This document shows positions 7,290-14,978 of a stretch of 36,474 nt of DNA, one piece after another. How positions within the stretch are numbered: position 1 is the stretch's first letter; the number at the start of each line of letters is the position of its first letter. This DNA comes from Holophagales bacterium (lineage in GTDB: Bacteria > Acidobacteriota > Thermoanaerobaculia > Multivoradales > Multivoraceae), in NCBI GenBank assembly GCA_009837885.1, contig VXSP01000047.1, positions 1 through 36,474 on the forward strand, read 5' to 3'. A model generated the notes under the pieces. That model did no database searches, had not been told where the DNA came from, and was given only the letters and a program-made list of their open reading frames with translations. The position numbers and the translations under genes are program-made.

Positions 7290-8040
7290 CGAACGCGACA
7301 GCCACTTCGGCCAGCCGAACGCCCAGACGAGCCGTCCGAAGGCGGATCTTCGCCAGCGGAACAAGGGCCGAGGGACGTATCAGAGCTCCCCGAACGACCG
7401 GGCTCAGCGGGAAACCGCCGCCGGGCGCCGCGCGCTCGAGCCACGACGGAAGCCGATCCGCCGCCGTGTCGCTGATGGCGCGCACCGCGACGAAGGGAAC
7501 GCCGGCGCGCTGAAGCGCCCGGGCCGCCGCCCAGGTCTCCATGTCGACGGCGGTCCGGGGCTGAGAGCCGCTGCTCCGCCACAGCGCCTCACGCGACGAG
7601 GCGGTGACCACCAGACCGGAAGCGGTGACCAGAACGCCCGGACGGCAGCCTCGCGCCGCGGCCGCCCCGACCAGGGTCTCGTCGACGCCTATGGACGGCT
7701 GGTCCGGCGCCATCACGGTCCGGCCGACGACCAGGTCGCCCACCTCGAGGTCCGGCGACAGGGCGCCGGCGATGCCGATCCAGACCACCCTGCCGCAGGC
7801 GCCTTGGGAGGCCAGGCGAGCGCAGCGTTCGGCGGCCCGCCGCGCCGCCCGGTCACCGACGCCGCAGACGGCCACCTGGACGGGCCGGTCCCCGATGCGG
7901 CCCCTGACGGCAGCGGCGGCCGCGCCATCCCTGACGCGCGAGACGCCCTCCAGGCGGCGCAGCAGGGCCGAAGCCTCGGACTTCATCGCGACCAGGTAAA
8001 CGGTCTCCCCTGCCGGAAGTCGGCCGCCTGCCGCCGTCAC
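7285..8040 (-). CDS. hpnG: Hopanoid-associated nucleosidase/phosphorylase HpnG
   Basis: A 251-residue member of the MTA/SAH nucleosidase and purine phosphorylase superfamily. HpnG removes adenine from adenosylhopane to give (phospho)ribosylhopane. Visible motifs are the N-terminal VYLVAMKSEA, the GIAGA loop, and VDMETWAAARALQRAGVPFV followed by VRAISD, the nucleoside-binding and catalytic block of the family. The GTG start at 8040 overlaps the hpnA TGA (GTGA), the usual sign of translational coupling. A longer open frame upstream runs inside hpnA and is not used. It is the last gene of the shc-hpnH-hpnA-hpnG operon. A broken copy lies at 3027-3510. Confidence 0.9.
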   Translation of the reverse strand: MTAAGGRLPAGETVYLVAMKSEASALLRRLEGVSRVRDGAAAAAVRGRIGDRPVQVAVCGVGDRAARRAAERCARLASQGACGRVVWIGIAGALSPDLEVGDLVVGRTVMAPDQPSIGVDETLVGAAAARGCRPGVLVTASGLVVTASSREALWRSSGSQPRTAVDMETWAAARALQRAGVPFVAVRAISDTAADRLPSWLERAAPGGGFPLSPVVRGALIRPSALVPLAKIRLRTARLGVRLAEVAVAFG

Positions 8041-9038
8041 GGGCGCGGCCCGTTCACGTAGCCGTTCTCCTCGAACCACCGCACCGCGCGTCCGAGCGCC
8101 TCCCGGATCGGACTCTGGACCAGGCCGAGTTCCCTGACCGCCTTGCCCGCGTCGAAGAACATCCGGTGGCGCGCCATGCGCGCGCTGTCGAGCGCGACGC
8201 GGGGCTCGCCGCCGGCCAGGCGCGCCCAACCGGTCGCCAGAGCTGCCGCGCCGACCGGCAGCCAGTGCGGCAGCCGCAGGCGAGGCGCCTGGAGCCCCGT
8301 GATGTCGGCCAGCATCCGCAGCATCTCGACGAGGGTGACGTTGCGGTGCCCGAGGATGTACTTCTCGCCGACGCGGCCGTGCTCCGCGGCCAGCAGGTGG
8401 CCCCGGGCGACATCGCGCACGTCGATCAGGTTGAGCCCGGTGTCGACGTACGCCGGCATGCGCCGGGACAGGAAGTCGACGATGATCCGGCCCGTCGGCG
8501 TCGGCTTGACGTCCAGTTCGCCGACCGGCGTCGAGGGGTTCACGATGACGACCGGAGCACCGGCCGCGGCCGCCTCGACGGCGGCTCGCTCGGCCAGGTA
8601 CTTGCTGCGCTTGTAGTGCCCGACCATCGCCGCGATGCCGACGGGGGTCGTCTCGGTCGCGGGAAGGTCGCCCTGTTCCAGTCCGAGCGCGCCCACCGAA
8701 CTCGTGTAGACGATGCGCCTCGCTCCCGCCTCGGCCGCCGCCGCCAGCAGGTGGCGGGTGCCGTCGACGTTCGAGGCGTAGATGTCACGCGGCCGGCGGG
8801 CGAACAGCCGGTAGTCGGCGGCGCAGTGGTAGACCTCGCCGCAGCCCGCGCAGGCTGCCCGGAGACTCGCGGGATCCCGCAGGTCTCCCTCGACGATCTC
8901 CACGTCGCAGCCATCGAGGTTCGAGCGGTCTCCGCCCGGCCGCGCCAGGCAGCGCACAAGGTCGCCGCCGCGAGCGAGTAGCGCCCGAACCACGTGCGCG
9001 CCGACGAACCCGGTGCCGCCGGTGACGAGAACCGTCAC
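8037..9038 (-). CDS. hpnA: Hopanoid-associated sugar epimerase HpnA (NAD-dependent SDR)
   Basis: A 333-residue extended short-chain dehydrogenase. The N-terminal GGTGFVGAH binds NAD(P). TSSVGALG carries the catalytic serine region and YKRSK is the Tyr-x3-Lys pair. The length and the C-terminal motif RWFEENGYVNGP fit the HpnA family (TIGR03466), which sits in hopanoid clusters but whose exact substrate is not settled; a role in tailoring the side-chain sugar is inferred. The start is GTG at 9038, 29 bases after the hpnH stop. A copy of its last codons is found in the pseudogene near 3440-3510. Confidence 0.9.
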   Translation of the reverse strand: MTVLVTGGTGFVGAHVVRALLARGGDLVRCLARPGGDRSNLDGCDVEIVEGDLRDPASLRAACAGCGEVYHCAADYRLFARRPRDIYASNVDGTRHLLAAAAEAGARRIVYTSSVGALGLEQGDLPATETTPVGIAAMVGHYKRSKYLAERAAVEAAAAGAPVVIVNPSTPVGELDVKPTPTGRIIVDFLSRRMPAYVDTGLNLIDVRDVARGHLLAAEHGRVGEKYILGHRNVTLVEMLRMLADITGLQAPRLRLPHWLPVGAAALATGWARLAGGEPRVALDSARMARHRMFFDAGKAVRELGLVQSPIREALGRAVRWFEENGYVNGPRP

Positions 9039-9067
9039 CCGTCAGGGCCGGCCCGCCGCCGCGGCCA

Positions 9068-10069
9068 TCATCCCGACAGGTGCCAGGCGGCCAGGCGCAG
9101 CGCGTCCTTCGGACTCTTCCGGACCTCGCGCACGACCGACGCTTCGAACCCCGAGTGCATCGCGCAGTTCGTGCACAGCGGATCCTGGCGCGACTCCCAG
9201 TAGTCCCAGTCCGTCTGCTCCCAGAACTCCTCGTAGGTCGCGTAGTGGCGCTTGCCGATCAGGTAGCAGGGCCCCTTCCAGCCGAGCGGCGTTCTCGTGA
9301 CGGTGCTCCACGGGGAGCAGGAGTAATCCCTCAAGCCGGCCGCGAACTCGAGGAACATGGGGGTCGAGGTCAGCTTGTACTCGTCCGCGATCTCGAGAAT
9401 GCGCCGGAACTTCCGCTCCGTGTCCTGGCGCGTGAGAAAGATGTCGCGGTCCACCGACTCGTACTGGTAGCCGGGTGAGATCAGCATGCCGTCGATGTCG
9501 AGGTCGCGCAGGAACCGGCACAGCTCCTCGACCTCGTCGATCCGCGTCTCCTTGAACACGGTCGTGTTCGTCGTGACGTGGTAGCCGCGCTCCTTCGCCG
9601 CGCGGATCATCTCGATCGCCTTGTCGAAGACGCCGTCGCGGGCGCACACGAAGTCGTGGGTCTCGCGCATGCCGTCGAGGTGCACGTTCAGCGTCAGCCG
9701 CCGGTTCGGCGGCACGCGATCGAACACCTTCGTGTCCAGAAGCAGGGCGTTCGTGCAGAGGTAGATGTGCCGTCGCCGGGCGATGATGCCGGAGATCAGC
9801 TCCGGGAGCTCGGGGTAGATCGTCGGCTCGCCGCCGCAGATCGAGACGACCGGAGCATCGCTCACGCGCACCGCGTCGAGACACTCCGAAACCGGCAGCC
9901 TGTCCCTGAGCTTGCCCGTGTGCCTCTCCACCGCGCAGCCCAGGCAGGCCAGGTTGCAGGTGTAGAGCGGCTCGAGCATGAGCACGAACGGATACCGGCG
10001 CCTGCCCAGGAGCGCGTTCTTCGCCTGGTGCCTCAGGTTGTCGGTCACCATGTGGAGCGGTGTTCGCAT
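9068..10069 (-). CDS. hpnH: Adenosyl-hopene transferase HpnH (radical SAM)
   Basis: A 333-residue radical SAM enzyme that joins the 5'-deoxyadenosyl radical to diploptene, the first step of extended (C35) hopanoid synthesis. The [4Fe-4S] motif is C38-x3-C42-x2-C45 (YTCNLACLGC), and GGEP follows near residue 80. A C-terminal cysteine cluster region (CSPWSTVTRTPLGWKGPCYL and DPLCTNCAMHSGFEAS) matches the family. Length and motif order match HpnH (TIGR03470). It lies 21 bases downstream of shc and upstream of hpnA on the same strand. Confidence 0.95.
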   Translation of the reverse strand: MRTPLHMVTDNLRHQAKNALLGRRRYPFVLMLEPLYTCNLACLGCAVERHTGKLRDRLPVSECLDAVRVSDAPVVSICGGEPTIYPELPELISGIIARRRHIYLCTNALLLDTKVFDRVPPNRRLTLNVHLDGMRETHDFVCARDGVFDKAIEMIRAAKERGYHVTTNTTVFKETRIDEVEELCRFLRDLDIDGMLISPGYQYESVDRDIFLTRQDTERKFRRILEIADEYKLTSTPMFLEFAAGLRDYSCSPWSTVTRTPLGWKGPCYLIGKRHYATYEEFWEQTDWDYWESRQDPLCTNCAMHSGFEASVVREVRKSPKDALRLAAWHLSG

Positions 10070-10090
10070 GGTCTCGGCTCAGGTCCTTTC

Positions 10091-12112
10091 TCAGAAGGGT
10101 CCGGTCGCGGGCATCGCGTCAGGCTCCGGCACGGCCAGCCGTCTGTAAGCGGCCAGCGCCTCGAGCGGGAAGTACTGCGCGTAGCCGTGGTAGCGGAGGT
10201 AGAACACGCCGGGGAAGCCTACGCCGGTCCAGTCGCGGTCGTACCACGAACCGTCATCGCGCTGGCGCTCCTGCAGGAACGCCACAGCGCGGTCCAGCGC
10301 CGTCACCGTCCGGGCCGCGTCGTCGCTCCAGGGCCGCGATTCGAGCGACGCCATCAGACCCATCATCGCCCAGGCGGTCTGCGAAGCCGTGCTGCGCCCG
10401 CGACCCCTGAAGGCGGGATCATCGTAGGAGCGAAGCGACTCCCCCCAACCGCCGTCCTCGTTCTGCACCGCGAGCAGCCAGCGCCGGCCGAGCCGGCATG
10501 CCCGGCTCAGACGTTCCCCGGCCCGGCCGCCCGGCCGCGCCGCCAGCGGCGCCAGCGCCGAGAGAGCAAGCCAGGTGCCGTAGATGCCGTTGGCGCCCCA
10601 GCGCCCCGGCCAGCTCCCATCCTTCTCCTGCTCGCGAAGCAGGTAGTCCGTCGCGCGTCGGACCGGGCCGTCGGTCGAATCGTGACCATGCGCCAGCAGG
10701 GCGCTGATCACCCGGGCGGTGATGTCGGGAGTGCTCGGATCGATCATCGCGTTGTGGTCGGCGAAGGGGATGAGGGTCAGGACCTCCTTGTCGCAGCAGC
10801 GGTCGAACGAGGCCCAGCCTCCGTCCGGATTCTGCAGACCGAGGAGCCAGCGCTTCCCGCGCGCCGCCGCCGCCTGCTTCCGCGCTTCCAGCTCGCCGGC
10901 CCGGCCCCGGACCGCGGCCAGAACCAGCAGGACTTCCGCCGTGTCGTCGCAATCGGGGTAGTGATCGTTGCGGTACTCGAAACACCAACCCCCCGAAGCG
11001 TCCTGAAGGCTCTTCTCCCGCCAGTCGCCAGCAACGGTGACCTCCCGCTCGAGCAACCACTCCACCGCTTCCCGGATGGGCGCGTCGTTCCCGTCCATGT
11101 CCGCCGCGAGCAGGGCACCCACCGACAGCGCCGTGTCCCAAACCGGCGACAGGCAAGGCTGGAGCCGCATCTCTCCGGCCTCCTCGATCTCGAACCGTTC
11201 GAGTTCCCGCAGTTGGCCCTGGACCAGCGGATGACTCTCCTCGTAGCCCAGGCAGCGGAACGCGATGACCGCGTTGACCATCGCCGGGAAGATCGCACCC
11301 AGACCATCGGAGCCCTCGACGTGGGCAACCAGCCACTCCTCCGCCTTCTTCAGGGCGGGGCGCCGCCACCCGGGCACCGGGCCGATGACCTCCACCAGCT
11401 TGATCAGACCGTTGACGCCGGCGAACACACGGGACCAGAACGACTCGTAGAGAGTCGTCCCCCGGCGTCTGGGCGGAGAGTCCACCTGGAGCTCGTCGAG
11501 AGTCACAGCGAGCGGCACGCTCGGCTTGAGGGCCCAGATCACCGACAGCGGCACCACGATCGTCCGCGTCCAGGAGGACATCTCGTGGAGGTTGAAGTAG
11601 AACCAGCGCGGCAGCAGGATGAGTTCCGGAGGCACCGCGGGCGACCGCCGCCAGGTCCACAGCCCGAAGATCGACAGGTAGAGCCTCGTGTACGAGTTAC
11701 ACGCGCCCAGTCCGCCCGCCCGCAGGATCGCCCGGCGCGCATCGGCCATCCGCGGCGATTGAGGATCGTCGCCGGCGAGTTTCAGGCACAGGTAGGCCTT
11801 GACCGAGACGCTCGGGTCGGTCGGGCCGTCCGGGTAGATGGCCCAGCCGCCGCCCTGCTGCTGCTGGCCGCGCAACCGCTCGCAGCACGCCGCGACGCGC
11901 GGGTCGTCGCCGCGTCCCAGGAAGTGAAGCAGCAGAACGTACTCCGACTCGAGAATCGTGTCGCCCTCGAGCTCCGCGCACCAGTGACCGTCATCCCGGC
12001 GCTGGCCCAGCAGATTGCGGATGGCCGCGTCGATCATCAGGTCGATGACCCTCGGCGGCGGAGTCGGAGACGACTCCGGGCGCTCGTGGAGTCCTCTGGT
12101 CAGGCTGGCCAA
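10091..12112 (-). CDS. shc: Squalene-hopene cyclase
   Basis: A 673-residue terpene cyclase of standard length that converts squalene to hopene/hopanol at the inner membrane. The protonating motif is D387-C-D-D390 (PDCDDTAEV). Several QW repeats are visible: QDASGGWCFEY, QNPDGGWASFD, QEKDGSWPGRW, QNEDGGWGESL and QRDDGSWYDRDW. The end, GFPGVFYLRYHGYAQYFPL, is typical of bacterial SHC. The open frame starts with TTG at 12112; ATG 12037 is an alternative but would remove part of the N-terminal helix. It heads the hopanoid operon. No squalene-synthesis genes (hpnCDE) are in the window, so squalene must come from elsewhere in the genome. Confidence 0.95.
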   Translation of the reverse strand: MASLTRGLHERPESSPTPPPRVIDLMIDAAIRNLLGQRRDDGHWCAELEGDTILESEYVLLLHFLGRGDDPRVAACCERLRGQQQQGGGWAIYPDGPTDPSVSVKAYLCLKLAGDDPQSPRMADARRAILRAGGLGACNSYTRLYLSIFGLWTWRRSPAVPPELILLPRWFYFNLHEMSSWTRTIVVPLSVIWALKPSVPLAVTLDELQVDSPPRRRGTTLYESFWSRVFAGVNGLIKLVEVIGPVPGWRRPALKKAEEWLVAHVEGSDGLGAIFPAMVNAVIAFRCLGYEESHPLVQGQLRELERFEIEEAGEMRLQPCLSPVWDTALSVGALLAADMDGNDAPIREAVEWLLEREVTVAGDWREKSLQDASGGWCFEYRNDHYPDCDDTAEVLLVLAAVRGRAGELEARKQAAAARGKRWLLGLQNPDGGWASFDRCCDKEVLTLIPFADHNAMIDPSTPDITARVISALLAHGHDSTDGPVRRATDYLLREQEKDGSWPGRWGANGIYGTWLALSALAPLAARPGGRAGERLSRACRLGRRWLLAVQNEDGGWGESLRSYDDPAFRGRGRSTASQTAWAMMGLMASLESRPWSDDAARTVTALDRAVAFLQERQRDDGSWYDRDWTGVGFPGVFYLRYHGYAQYFPLEALAAYRRLAVPEPDAMPATGPF

Positions 12113-12173
12113 GCTGCGTAACCTAGTCCGGCGGTTCGCTTCTGGTCAACGTCCCGTTCCGCGGCGCAGTTTC

Positions 12174-13082
12174 CTAGAAGCTGTACTTCATCCCGAAGCT
12201 GACACCCCACATGCTCAGGTCATCGCTCGACATCACATAGGTGACGTCCGCTCCTCCGGGACCGCGGCTCGAGTGGTGGCTTCGAAGCTGGTCCCAGGGC
12301 AGGCGGCCGGTCTCGAAGTCGCCATACTCGACCAGGCGCGCCTTGATGCCGAGCGTCACCGAGTCGCCGACCGAGAAGTCGACGCCGCCGAGCAACTGGT
12401 AGGCGGACACGCTGTCCTGGAGCTTGGTGTTCGCGATGGTCGTCGTCCCCGCGACGATCCGTCGCAGGCTCTCCTCGTCCGGATGGCCGGCGAACGTGGT
12501 GATCGCCGCCGGATCGCCGTTCCGCTTCCACCGGTTGAAGTAGTCGATCGAAGCGTCCGCCGTGCCGATGCCAAGGCCAACGTAAGGGGAGACTCGGGCG
12601 CCCGGAACGAAGTCCCAATAGGCATTGGCGAAGAAGCTCTCGTACTGCACGGTTTCGACCCTGGTTTCCGCGATCTCAAGCTCCTGCTGGGCCTTGTCCA
12701 CCGTCACGTCGTCGGTCGCCGCCAGATCGGCGGTCGCGTCGTAGGAGAGCGCCGAGTGGGTGTACTCGAGTTCGGCGCGGATGTTGCCGAAGCGATAGCC
12801 GACCGCGAGGCCGCCCATCATCCCGGAGGCGTTGCCGCCAATGTCCGAGGACCATGCCGAAGGCGGCGGATCGCAGCCCGCGTTCGTGCCGTCGATCGGC
12901 ACGAGCCAGCCGTCGCACGTGGTCGCGACGTCGTTGTCGGTACCGTCGATTGTCATGGAGGCGCCATTTCCGTGGCCGAGTTCCAGGCCGATGTACGGCC
13001 CATTCTGCGCGGCAACCGGAACGGCGGCCAGTAGCGCCAGCGTCATTGGCAAACCGAACCAACGCAACGTAAGCGGTCTCAT
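12174..13082 (-). CDS. Outer-membrane beta-barrel protein (opacity/surface-antigen type)
   Basis: A 302-residue protein with a signal peptide (LPMTLALLAAVPVAAQ) and alternating beta-strand patterns (YIGLELGHGNG, GGLAVGYRFGNIRAELEYTH, SPYVGLGIGTAD, GIKARLVEYGDF), ending in MKYSF. The final Phe is the usual C-terminal signature for insertion by the Bam machinery. It resembles small porin-like or adhesin barrels; no substrate can be read. ATG 13082 follows GGGAG at good spacing. It starts 12 bases after the stop of the oxidoreductase gene on the same strand and is probably co-transcribed with it. Confidence 0.8.
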   Translation of the reverse strand: MRPLTLRWFGLPMTLALLAAVPVAAQNGPYIGLELGHGNGASMTIDGTDNDVATTCDGWLVPIDGTNAGCDPPPSAWSSDIGGNASGMMGGLAVGYRFGNIRAELEYTHSALSYDATADLAATDDVTVDKAQQELEIAETRVETVQYESFFANAYWDFVPGARVSPYVGLGIGTADASIDYFNRWKRNGDPAAITTFAGHPDEESLRRIVAGTTTIANTKLQDSVSAYQLLGGVDFSVGDSVTLGIKARLVEYGDFETGRLPWDQLRSHHSSRGPGGADVTYVMSSDDLSMWGVSFGMKYSF

Positions 13083-13094
13083 TTCACGTTCTCC

Positions 13095-14294
13095 CTAAAG
13101 TTCCTCGAAGTCGAACCGTCGTCCTTCGGCCGACGCCACGTACGCGGCGTACAGCACCCGTACGACCTCCAGACCGAGTTCTCCATCCGACTCCCCGGCC
13201 ACGCCATCCAGCAGGTTGGCGGCAAACGCCTGGCACATGCCAAGCTGACCCGATGTCCAGTCCTCGTCCGGCATCGGCGTCGTCCAGCCGGCGCCGGAGT
13301 CGATCTTCTCCATGATGTAGACGTCGTCGAAGACACTCCCGTCGGGCGTGTATGCGCGGAGCATGTCGTTCGGGCTCAGGCTGAGCCGCAGCCGACAGTT
13401 GCTCGCAAACAGATCGAGGCCGCTTTCCATTCCGCCGAGGACGTGGTCTCCGCCCCAGGCGACCGCTCGCGAGCCGTCGTCGAAGCCGATCACGGCGCAG
13501 CCCCAGTTCTCGACCTCGCCCCAACCGCCCGCTATGCGGAGTTCGTCCGTGGCGATTCCGGCGACCGCGCTCAGATCGGCCGTCTCCGCGCTGACCCAGG
13601 CGGGTCGTACGGGCTTGCCCGACCGCCGCAGTCCTTCCACCCGCTTCAGGTGAAGCATGGCGCCGACCGGATGGGCAGCGAGCCGGATCAGGGCGCCGCC
13701 ACCGGTGTGCCGCCAGATCCGCGAGTAGGGAGAGTGAGAGCCGCTGTGGCACTCGCCGCCCCGCATCTCGAGCAGAACCGCGTCCGCCTTCTCCAGAAGC
13801 CCGAGGGCGCGGCGGAAGGCCGGAGCGTAGATCCAGTTCTCGCCGTAGAGAAGCTGCACGCCGGCCCGCTCCGCCGCCTCGACCATCGCCCGCGCGTCCG
13901 CTTCGGCGACTCGCAGCATCTCCCGACGGCCCCGACCGGCAACGTCGGCGTCGCTCGCGTCCTCCGGCAGATCCTGGCCGGTGTAGGCGGTCAGGGGCTT
14001 GGTGCAGATGACGTGCTTGCCGGCCGCCGCCGCGACTTCGGTCATCTCACGGTGCAGGCTGTTCGGGACGCAGAGATCGACGACGTCAATCGCGGGGCTC
14101 GCGACCATGGCGTCGAGGTCGCCGAAGACCGCCGGCACGTCGAAGCGTCGCGCGTAGTCCTCGGCACGCTCGCGGCGACGCGACGCGACGGCGGCGACGC
14201 TGGCCGAGACGACCTGCTTCCAGCAGCGCGCCCTGGTCTCGGCGAGGAACCCGGCGCCAACGATCCCCACTCGCAACTGCCGCGACTCCCCCAT
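13095..14294 (-). CDS. Gfo/Idh/MocA-family oxidoreductase
   Basis: A 399-residue NAD(P)-dependent oxidoreductase. The N-terminal Rossmann motif is VGIVGAGFLAE. Next come DVVDLCVPNSLH and the family CTKPLT block, equivalent to EKP, which places the catalytic lysine. A C-terminal alpha/beta substrate domain includes IRLAAHPVGAMLHL. I use ATG 14294 over the GTG at 14321 because it begins right before the Rossmann strand. Substrates in this family are usually sugars or inositols; none can be assigned. It is divergent from the transport locus, with only about 50 bases between them. Confidence 0.85.
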   Translation of the reverse strand: MGESRQLRVGIVGAGFLAETRARCWKQVVSASVAAVASRRRERAEDYARRFDVPAVFGDLDAMVASPAIDVVDLCVPNSLHREMTEVAAAAGKHVICTKPLTAYTGQDLPEDASDADVAGRGRREMLRVAEADARAMVEAAERAGVQLLYGENWIYAPAFRRALGLLEKADAVLLEMRGGECHSGSHSPYSRIWRHTGGGALIRLAAHPVGAMLHLKRVEGLRRSGKPVRPAWVSAETADLSAVAGIATDELRIAGGWGEVENWGCAVIGFDDGSRAVAWGGDHVLGGMESGLDLFASNCRLRLSLSPNDMLRAYTPDGSVFDDVYIMEKIDSGAGWTTPMPDEDWTSGQLGMCQAFAANLLDGVAGESDGELGLEVVRVLYAAYVASAEGRRFDFEEL

Positions 14295-14346
14295 CGACTC
14301 GCGGGAGCATAGCCGCCTCACCGGCCTCTGCTACCCTGCGCAACCG

Positions 14347-14724
14347 ATGCTGGATCGGACCGGTTCGCCGCTCGCCATCGTCAACGCCCTCGCGTTGACG
14401 TGCGCCACCCTGCTCACGGGTGCCTGGGACGCGAACAATCACGGCCATGACGCCGTCGAGACGAACGCCGCTCACTGCACGGTCGATCACGACGCCGAGG
14501 CCACGGTAGCCGCGAACCACGCCACCGTCAGCACCGCCGCGGCGCTCCACGACCACTCCTGCATCGCCTGCCAGCTCGGCCGCGCCACGACCACCCAAAA
14601 CGGAACAGTCCCGGGCGCGAAGCCCCTGGACCTTCCGTCGGCCGCGCCCAGGCCGGAGAGCGAAGGCGGATTCGAGAGCGACGAGCGTCGGCCGCGAACG
14701 GCCCGCGGACCGCCTGCGGGCTGA
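14347..14724 (+). CDS. Small His/Cys-rich exported protein (DUF2946-like, tentative)
   Basis: A 125-residue protein with a short hydrophobic N-terminus (LAIVNALALTCATLLTGAW) and a central histidine- and cysteine-containing segment (NNHGHD, HCTVDHD, NHATV, LHDHSCIACQLGR). The HDHxCxxC arrangement recalls the DUF2946 family, whose members are often found next to metal-related TonB receptors. The C-terminal 35 residues are Pro/Arg-rich and may be disordered. It precedes the TonB receptor by about 250 bases on the same strand. A metal-binding or metal-handling role in that system is inference from composition. Confidence 0.55.
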   Translation: MLDRTGSPLAIVNALALTCATLLTGAWDANNHGHDAVETNAAHCTVDHDAEATVAANHATVSTAAALHDHSCIACQLGRATTTQNGTVPGAKPLDLPSAAPRPESEGGFESDERRPRTARGPPAG

Positions 14725-14731
14725 GTCGACA

Positions 14732-14748
14732 CCGGACTCCGCGTCCGG
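14732..14748 (+). terminator. Weak stem-loop after the His/Cys-rich gene
   Basis: CCGGAC (14732-14737) and GTCCGG (14743-14748) form a 6-bp stem closed by five bases, followed by CCCTTCT. It sits just after the stop codon and could be a partial terminator ahead of the TonB receptor gene. No strong promoter or recognisable riboswitch was seen in the rest of 14725-14978. Confidence 0.25.
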
Positions 14749-14978
14749 CCCTTCTCGCATCGCGAGCAGCGTCGGAATCGTCGGAGGCCAAAGAGCAAGA
14801 GTCCCCTCCCGCCAGGGGAAGCGGAGGCCTGACGGCCGCCGCCAGTACGGCTGACCTTGCAGCGCCGCCGGGGGCCGCACCGCCGATGGCTCGGTGCCTT
14901 CTCGAGGCCACTCCGACGCCACGGCCAAACCGACCGCCACCCATCGACTCAATCGACGACCACAGGATCTTCTTCGTC

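Noticed and set aside
7285..8229. 314-residue version of HpnG
   Set aside because: The extra N-terminal codons lie inside hpnA in another frame. The GTG at 8040, overlapping the hpnA stop, starts where family homology begins.
9578..12121. 847-codon open frame on the plus strand
   Set aside because: It runs antisense to squalene-hopene cyclase, whose motifs are complete. The predicted protein is Arg/Pro/His-rich, as expected for a shadow frame in high-GC DNA.
14725..14978. Cobalamin or other riboswitch before the TonB receptor
   Set aside because: I looked for the conserved cobalamin-riboswitch boxes and did not find them in order. Only short GC-rich stems are present.
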